Shown here piece by piece: positions 6,311 through 10,264 of a DNA stretch of 10,264 bases; position 1 is the first letter of the stretch; each line of letters begins with the position of its first letter. The stretch spans positions 1 through 10,264 of the forward strand of contig JASHYS010000338.1 of the NCBI GenBank assembly GCA_030042915.1, in the 5' to 3' direction. Both the position numbers and the translations under genes were made by a program. This DNA is from Acidobacteriaceae bacterium (lineage in GTDB: Bacteria; Acidobacteriota; Terriglobia; Terriglobales; Acidobacteriaceae). Below the pieces are notes generated by a model, which saw nothing but the letters and a program-made list of their open reading frames with translations, was not told the DNA's origin and did not search any database.

Positions 6311-6326
6311 ACAGTACGAATGTAAT

Positions 6327-6533
6327 TTCGAAAAAAACTGTGGATTTCCGCGACATTGTTGTTTACGAGGTGAATACTGCTGCAAAAAAGTGCGGAGTTA
6401 TTGCACGCATGTTTTCATTTGACGCACGACGCTGCCGATTGGCGCTACCTGGGGGCAGGAGCGGATGCGGCGCAGGCCGGAATCACGCGCGAATCGGTGC
6501 AGCGAAATCCAGAACAAGCCGCTTGCCACGCAA
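6327..6533. other. Intergenic spacer downstream of di-haem copy 2, AT-rich in its first half
   Basis: About 207 bp separate the leader B promoter from the stop codon of copy 2. The first hundred bases are markedly AT-rich for this window, with A-runs at 6331-6337 and 6384-6389. The second half returns to high GC. I see no hairpin with a T-tract and no convincing gene. Confidence 0.5.
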
Positions 6534-7955
6534 CTAGAGCGAGCGTAGAAAGTTGATCAGATCCTGCTGCTCCTGGGTTTTCAAGCGATCGAAGTTGTCG
6601 ATGACTTTGTTGGCTTCGCTGCCAGAGCTTTTGTGATCCCTGATCGCCTCCACCAGGTTCGAGGTGCGCCCGTCGTGCAGAAAGAAGATGCGCTGGCCGA
6701 CGCCCCAAAGCGGAGCGGTGCGGAACTCATCGGGTCCGGCCGCGCCTTGCGTGATGCCGTCTGCCAGCTCTTTGCCCATGTGATGGACAAGAAGGTCGGA
6801 GTAGAGATTCACGGTCTGATTCGACATGGCCACGCTGGGCGAAGTGGAGGAGCCGCTGGCAATGCTTTTCCCCGTCGTAAACGACGGATGATGGCAATGA
6901 GCGCAGCCGATTCTGGTAAAGACAGCGCGTCCGTTCGCAGTGGACGGCGTGTCGGGCGCCGGCGTGGGCGGGGCCAGCATGCGCATGAAATTTGCAAAGC
7001 CCTCAATGTCGGAGAGCACCGCCGGATTCACTGCACCAGTGGAAGTGGTGGTGAAATTGTTGGTGTCGTTGGGCGTGGGGACGAACTGACAGGAAGCAGT
7101 CTCATCGCGTTCCTGTGGGAACAACTGATTCGAGATTCCCATCTCCACGTTGTAGGCTTCGCCCGAGAACATGATCAGGGATTTGTTCTGCGCCTTCCAG
7201 CCAAAGCGCGTAATGGTGCCGTCGTTGGCGCTCAGGTTCACGTTGCCGCTCAGGATGGAGTTGGCATGCCCTGAGATGCCGAGCTGCGATTTTGTCGCCG
7301 TGTCGGCCTGCATGTTGGCCAGAATCTCAGAGTCGGGGATGGCTTCGATGAGCCCGGCTCCGAAAGTGGGCGTGGGAATGCGAAAGATGATGTTCTTGTT
7401 GCCTCCCTGGCCGCTCTGCGCATCTCCTGCGGGATGAAAGTCCGGTTGCGCGATATTGCACCCCGGCGCATCGCTGCGGCCGGTGATGACAAAGAGGTCA
7501 TGCACATTGCCGTCGGGCGTGCCGTTGGAGTTGAGCTTGAAGCGCGATTCGCGCACCGGGCCGTTGGCGGTAATGAACCAGGGAATGCCGTTTTTGGCTC
7601 CGTTGAGTGTGGCAACAGCGATCAATGGATTTTGCGCCGGGCTGCTGCCGCCCGGAGCCGGCTGCGAGTGGCAGGAAAGACACTGGTTGGAGTTGAAGCG
7701 CGGCCCCAGCCCCGTGTTGGCGCCGCCCTGCACCGTTTCAATCTCCGCAAAGCGGCTCTGCCCGTCCTGAAAAAATGCGCCCTCGTCCGAAGTGAGGTAG
7801 TTGAGTGGGCCGCCCGCGCCCGGTGCGCCGCCGCGCACGCCCGGATCGACCGCTCCACGCCTCTGTCCACCGGAGTGGCCGCAGCTTGCAATCACCAGCG
7901 CCGCAATCACCACGACCGCCGGAACCGCTATCGCCATCATCGCCCGTTTTCTCAT
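6534..7955 (-). CDS. Di-haem c-type cytochrome oxidoreductase, DUF1111/DHOR family, predicted lipoprotein (copy 2)
   Basis: Paralogue of copy 1, also 473 residues and aligning with no gap; about 97 differences by manual count. Haem-binding CLSCH is at 92-96 and CAHCH at 351-355, with the same flanks (GLGPRFNSNQ, HHPSFTTG). The N-terminus is basic (MRKR), then hydrophobic, and reaches IASC with Cys25, a good lipobox (Ile-Ala-Ser-Cys). It is therefore predicted to be lipidated and membrane-anchored, facing the periplasm or outer membrane, unlike copy 1. Differences cluster at the N-terminus, around 231-240, 291-310 and 361-370, and near the C-terminus, while haem and core motifs are unchanged, so both copies appear functional. 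The ATG is preceded by AGGAGGAG seven nt upstream. It has its own leader (7956-8193). The electron partner and substrate are unknown. Confidence 0.93.
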   Translation of the reverse strand: MRKRAMMAIAVPAVVVIAALVIASCGHSGGQRRGAVDPGVRGGAPGAGGPLNYLTSDEGAFFQDGQSRFAEIETVQGGANTGLGPRFNSNQCLSCHSQPAPGGSSPAQNPLIAVATLNGAKNGIPWFITANGPVRESRFKLNSNGTPDGNVHDLFVITGRSDAPGCNIAQPDFHPAGDAQSGQGGNKNIIFRIPTPTFGAGLIEAIPDSEILANMQADTATKSQLGISGHANSILSGNVNLSANDGTITRFGWKAQNKSLIMFSGEAYNVEMGISNQLFPQERDETASCQFVPTPNDTNNFTTTSTGAVNPAVLSDIEGFANFMRMLAPPTPAPDTPSTANGRAVFTRIGCAHCHHPSFTTGKSIASGSSTSPSVAMSNQTVNLYSDLLVHHMGKELADGITQGAAGPDEFRTAPLWGVGQRIFFLHDGRTSNLVEAIRDHKSSGSEANKVIDNFDRLKTQEQQDLINFLRSL

Positions 7956-8193
7956 GATCCAACTCCTCCTGGGTTTCGAGTCTCGCGCAGCCGAGCCTGG
8001 TCAGAATTCCGTTCCATTTTCGCGCCGCGACTGAATTCCGAGTGCGAATCCTGCGCAGGCGCTTCGGACTGACTTATCCGGCGCGGTCAAAATGCAATCA
8101 TCGCAACGCGATTTCAGCGTTCCCGAACCAAGGAGTTGTTTGAATCAAGGGCCCAAAATCTTTGTTTTTGGGCTCAAAATTGGCATCATTATA
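7956..8193 (-). promoter_or_regulatory. Leader and promoter of di-haem copy 2 (leader C)
   Basis: A shorter relative of leaders A and B. It has TATAAT (8193-8188), one repeat copy CTCCTTGGTTCGGGAA (8135-8120), AATTC-containing segments near 8003-8036 like those of A and B, and a strong AGGAGGAG before the ATG. Only one repeat is present and no 69-nt partner was found. A -35 box at normal spacing is not recognisable. The leader would be about 225 nt. A region of about 50 bp then separates it from the divergent BtuF-like gene, whose promoter must lie in or overlap this DNA. Confidence 0.45.
8120..8135 (-). repeat. Single 16-mer leader repeat, leader C
   Basis: TTCCCGAACCAAGGAG (plus-strand reading) shares its GAACCAAGGAG end with the leader B repeats. 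The other end has diverged. Confidence 0.65.
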
Positions 8194-8235
8194 TGCCGGT
8201 TTTTGTCCCGCGCGCGACCGGCACTTTTACAATCC

Positions 8236-8242
8236 AAAAGGA
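8236..8242 (+). promoter_or_regulatory. Shine-Dalgarno site favouring a GTG start
   Basis: AAAAGGA lies three nt before GTG at 8246-8248. The next in-frame ATG (8267) has no comparable site upstream, so the GTG is preferred. Confidence 0.6.
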
Positions 8243-8245
8243 ACT

Positions 8246-9097
8246 GTGGATTACGCGGGCATTTCCATGGCACTTAGGGATTCATCGGCGGCGCAGCGCG
8301 CGGACTACCCGCGCCGCATTGTCTGCCTGACCGATGAGACCACGGAGACGCTCTACCTGCTTGGCGAGCAGGACCGGATCGTGGGAGTTTCGGGGTACAC
8401 GACGCGTCCGCCGCAGGCGCGCACCAAGCCACGCGTGTCGGCGTTTCGCAACGCCAGATTCGACGCGATTCTGGATTTGAAGCCGGACCTGGTGCTGACA
8501 TTCTCCGACGTGCAGGCCGACATTACGCGCGAGCTTGCGCGGCGCGGCGTCACGGTCCTTAACTTCAACCAGCGATCGGTTGCCGAAATTCTCGACATGA
8601 TCCGCGTGCTGGCGCGAATGGTGGGCAGGGCGGAAGCGGGTGAGGCGCTGGTCGAGAGCTTGCAGCACGGGCTGGACGAAATTGCCGCAACGGCCAAGGC
8701 GTTTCGCTTCAGGCCGCGCGTGTACTTCGAAGAATGGAACGATCCGCTGATCAGCGGAATCGAGTGGGTGGAAGAGCTGATTGAGATTGCCGGAGGAACT
8801 CCCACTTTCCCCCAGTTGCGCGGGCGCGGCAAGGCGCAGGATCGCGTGGTGGACCCGGCGGCAGTGGTGGAGCGCGATCCCGAGGTGATTCTGGCCTCGT
8901 GGTGCGGGCGCAAAGTGAACAAGGAAGCGATTTGTGCGCGGCCGGGGTGGGGCGCCATCAGCGCGGTGCGCAACAGGCATGTGTACGAGATCAAAGGCGC
9001 GATCATTCTGCAGCCCGGTCCGGCGGCGTTGACGGATGGCGTGCGAGAGATCCATGAGATTCTGCGGCGCGTGGCCGGAGAAGCTGCTAGCTTCTAG
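8246..9097 (+). CDS. BtuF-like helical-backbone ligand-binding protein (cobalamin/Fe-siderophore type), no signal peptide
   Basis: Belongs to the cluster of BtuF/FepB-type binding proteins (Peripl_BP_2 fold), which capture vitamin B12 or iron chelates for ABC importers. The 283-residue product has the two-lobe signature: RIVCLTDETTETLYLLGEQD-like first strand and helix (near 21-40), VGVSGYT, then LDLKPDLVLTF, a long linking helix (about 105-130), and in the second lobe EEWNDPLISGIEWVEELIEIAGG and VVERDPEVILASW. It ends with ILQPGPAALTDGVREIHEIL, also typical. The start is GTG at 8246 (AAAAGGA upstream). With either start there is no hydrophobic signal sequence or lipobox, so it seems cytosolic, which does not suit classic periplasmic capture. 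No BtuC/BtuD genes adjoin. It may act as a cytosolic corrinoid-binding protein, but that is inference. Confidence 0.85.
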   Translation: MDYAGISMALRDSSAAQRADYPRRIVCLTDETTETLYLLGEQDRIVGVSGYTTRPPQARTKPRVSAFRNARFDAILDLKPDLVLTFSDVQADITRELARRGVTVLNFNQRSVAEILDMIRVLARMVGRAEAGEALVESLQHGLDEIAATAKAFRFRPRVYFEEWNDPLISGIEWVEELIEIAGGTPTFPQLRGRGKAQDRVVDPAAVVERDPEVILASWCGRKVNKEAICARPGWGAISAVRNRHVYEIKGAIILQPGPAALTDGVREIHEILRRVAGEAASF

Positions 9098-9169
9098 CTG
9101 TTCCCTGCCTTGTAGAATCGATACAGGCGCGGCGGAGACGTCGCACGCCGATGAAGGAGTTCCCTCGAT

Positions 9170-10000
9170 ATGGCGCATGGACACGCCATGCCGGCGCCGG
9201 TGGCTTTGCCGGGCGTCGAGAAGATTGTGGCCATCGGCTCGGGCAAAGGCGGCGTGGGCAAAACCACAGTGGCCGTCAACCTGGCCATTGCGCTCAGCAA
9301 GCTGGGCAAGCGCGTGGGACTGATGGACGCCGACGTGTACGGGCCCAATGTGCCTCTGATGATGGGCTCGTCGCAGCAGCCGAAAATCGGGCCCGGCAAC
9401 ATGATCGAGCCCAACCTCACGCACGGCATCAAGACCATCTCCATCGGATACATTTCGCCGGGCGACAAGCCTATGGTGATGCGCGGCCCCATGCTGCACC
9501 AGATCATCCGGCAGTTTTTGCAACAGGTGAACTGGGGCGATCTCGATTACCTGATCGTGGACCTGCCGCCGGGCACGGGCGACGTGGCCATCTCGCTGGT
9601 GCAGACGGTGCCGCTCACCGGCTCGGTGGTGGTTTCAACGCCCAGCGACGTGAGCCTTGAAGACGCGCGCAAGGCGCTGGAGATGTTTGCGCAGGTGAAC
9701 GTGGATGTGCTGGGGATTGTGGAGAACATGAGCCACTTCACCTGCCCGCACTGCCATCAGGAGATCGATATCTTCTCGCGCGGCGGCGCAGAGCGCACGG
9801 CCAAGCAGTTCGGCGTGCCGTTCCTCGGCTCGGTAGAGTTGATTCCGGCCATTCGCGAGGGCGGCGATCGCGGCATGCCGGTGGCGCTGGCCGGGCCGAA
9901 GAGCCCGCAGGCTGCGGCGTTCTACGCGATAGCCGAGAAGGTGATGGAGCAGGCCGAGAAATCGGCCGCTGCGGCGAGCGACGTCATCGAGATTCAGTAA
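9170..10000 (+). CDS. mrp: Mrp/ApbC (NBP35-type) iron-sulfur cluster carrier ATPase
   Basis: A cytosolic deviant-Walker P-loop ATPase that binds a bridging [4Fe-4S] cluster as a dimer and delivers it to target enzymes. The 276 residues contain the deviant Walker A GSGKGGVGKT (23-32, Lys26 being the MinD/ParA-type signature lysine), MDADVYGPN (52-60), LIVDLPPGTGD (128-138) and NMSHFTCPHC, with the cluster-binding CPHC at 192-195. The N-terminal DUF59 (MIP18) domain found in longer Mrp proteins is absent; the protein starts with a short His- and Pro-containing lead and then the ATPase domain. The ATG is preceded by AAGGAG with ten nt spacing. The BtuF-like gene lies 72 bp upstream on the same strand, so co-transcription is possible. 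An intrinsic terminator follows the stop codon by 22 bp. Confidence 0.96.
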   Translation: MAHGHAMPAPVALPGVEKIVAIGSGKGGVGKTTVAVNLAIALSKLGKRVGLMDADVYGPNVPLMMGSSQQPKIGPGNMIEPNLTHGIKTISIGYISPGDKPMVMRGPMLHQIIRQFLQQVNWGDLDYLIVDLPPGTGDVAISLVQTVPLTGSVVVSTPSDVSLEDARKALEMFAQVNVDVLGIVENMSHFTCPHCHQEIDIFSRGGAERTAKQFGVPFLGSVELIPAIREGGDRGMPVALAGPKSPQAAAFYAIAEKVMEQAEKSAAAASDVIEIQ

Positions 10001-10002
10001 GG

Positions 10003-10023
10003 CAGGGACAAGGGACCAAGACA
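10003..10023. repeat. Heptamer repeat after mrp, three imperfect units
   Basis: CAGGGAC, AAGGGAC and CAAGACA follow each other directly after the mrp stop codon. They share the 7-nt period and GGGA core of the arrays near qor, and lead into the terminator stem. Confidence 0.55.
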
Positions 10024-10049
10024 AAAGCGGGGCTTGCGCCCCGCTTTTT
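10023..10049. terminator. Intrinsic terminator, probably bidirectional
   Basis: A GC-rich 7-bp stem GCGGGGC/GCCCCGC (10027-10033 with 10038-10044) has the loop TTGC and is extended by A-T pairs on both sides, ending in five T on the plus strand. It sits just after mrp. The A-run on the left gives a T-run for minus-strand transcripts, so it can also serve the converging WXXGXW gene. Confidence 0.9.
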
Positions 10050-10124
10050 GTTGGTTCGATTGTGTTGACGCGAACAGGGCTCAGGCGTCGAGGTCCATTG
10101 GAACATGGCGTTTCGGTTTCGCCA

Positions 10125-10160
10125 AACCCCGCTGACTTCGCTAACTCCGCTACCCTTGCC
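10125..10160. repeat. Nonamer tandem repeat next to the WXXGXW gene
   Basis: Units AACCCCGCT, GACTTCGCT and AACTCCGCT, with a decayed fourth ACCCTTGCC, lie end to end. The last base is shared with the stop codon of the minus-strand gene, so the array forms the beginning of its 3' untranslated region. The period is nine, unlike the sevens elsewhere. The remaining gap (10050-10124) holds only a weak GGCG/CGCC stem near 10107-10123. Confidence 0.7.
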
Positions 10161-10264
10161 TACTGCCAGTGGCCTTCAACCAGCACCCAGCCGTCGCCGC
10201 GGTGTTCCCAGCGATGCGCGACCCAGACCGCGCCGGGATGGGGCGGCCGGACCCAATGGCCATG
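10160..10264 (-). CDS. WXXGXW (YXWXXGHW-like) repeat protein, C-terminal 34 codons only
   Basis: Reading inward from the right edge, the frame stays open for 34 codons and ends with TAG at 10162-10160. It is too short to appear as a complete gene because its start lies outside the window. The sequence begins HGHWVRPPHPGAVWVAHRWE and ends GWVLVEGHWQ, showing the repeated pattern of a Trp, a few residues, then Gly-His-Trp. This is characteristic of small secreted or envelope proteins of the YXWXXGXW family, usually preceded by a signal peptide; their function is unknown. It converges on mrp and shares the terminator at 10023-10049. Confidence 0.75.
   Translation of the reverse strand, partial: HGHWVRPPHPGAVWVAHRWEHRGDGWVLVEGHWQ

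Larger units (their letters stand above)
5958..6326 (-). promoter_or_regulatory. Orphan leader of the deleted third copy (leader B)
   Basis: It has the same architecture as leader A: ATTACATTCGTA (6326-6315), TATGAT (6287-6282), two 16-mer repeats 69 nt apart (6221-6206 and 6152-6137), a GC-rich hairpin between them, a hairpin CCACGC/GCGTGG (5993-6016), and CTCAGAGC-type sequence before AACGAGGAG (SD at 5972-5967). The hairpin between the repeats has two competing forms: GCGCTCG/CGAGCGC (6166-6172 with 6182-6188), or TGCGCTC/GAGCGCA (6165-6171 with 6190-6196). The distance from -10 box to start codon, about 320 nt, equals that of leader A. It now precedes only the stub and might still be transcribed towards copy 1. 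Confidence 0.55.

Noticed and set aside
8282..9523. A 413-codon open frame on the minus strand, antisense to the BtuF-like and mrp genes
   Set aside because: It spans two clearly recognisable plus-strand genes and their gap; its His/Arg/Gln-rich product is typical of an antisense shadow in GC-rich DNA.

Overview
The window looks like a chromosomal stretch of a GC-rich soil-type bacterium, most plausibly an Acidobacteriota (Terriglobia-like) genome. The grounds are the mixture of gene families, the two DUF1111-type di-haem proteins, and the degenerate 7-nt tandem repeats that fill several intergenic gaps. This is an inference from style; no rRNA or other taxonomic marker is present. Mobile elements, tRNAs, rRNAs and CRISPR arrays were not seen.

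Layout. Positions 1-3126 are read on the minus strand. In transcription order they hold a small TPR protein (3126-2815), a GtrB/DPM1-like family 2 glycosyltransferase (2672-1668), a zeta-crystallin-type quinone oxidoreductase (1474-506), a 91-residue protein of unknown function (469-194), and the first 71 codons of a class III sirtuin (213 to the window edge). The last three probably form one operon: the gap after qor is 36 bp, and the last two genes overlap by 20 bp. An ACOT/YciA-type acyl-CoA thioesterase (3307-3852, plus strand) diverges from the TPR gene.

Positions 4044-8245 form the most unusual part. Two tandem 473-residue di-haem c-type cytochrome oxidoreductase paralogues (4044-5465 and 6534-7955, minus strand) align without a gap at about 79-80 % identity by manual count. 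The roughly 1 kb between them is not empty. It holds a long leader for the first gene, then the 5' stub of a third copy (about 20 codons, start changed to GTG), then that stub's own leader. The locus therefore looks like a former triplet whose middle gene was deleted. The leaders share a -10-like box, a repeated 16-mer whose RNA form contains an anti-Shine-Dalgarno sequence, GC-rich hairpins between the repeats, and a hairpin about 19-20 nt before the ribosome binding site with one compensatory base-pair change. This is a candidate undescribed cis-acting leader RNA. The two paralogues also differ exactly at the lipobox cysteine (Cys25 versus Ser25), which predicts one lipid-anchored and one soluble periplasmic enzyme.

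Positions 8246-10000 (plus strand) encode a BtuF-like helical-backbone ligand-binding protein without a signal peptide, then an Mrp/ApbC iron-sulfur carrier ATPase that ends at a clear intrinsic terminator. Converging on it from the right edge is the C-terminal end of a WXXGXW-type repeat protein on the minus strand.
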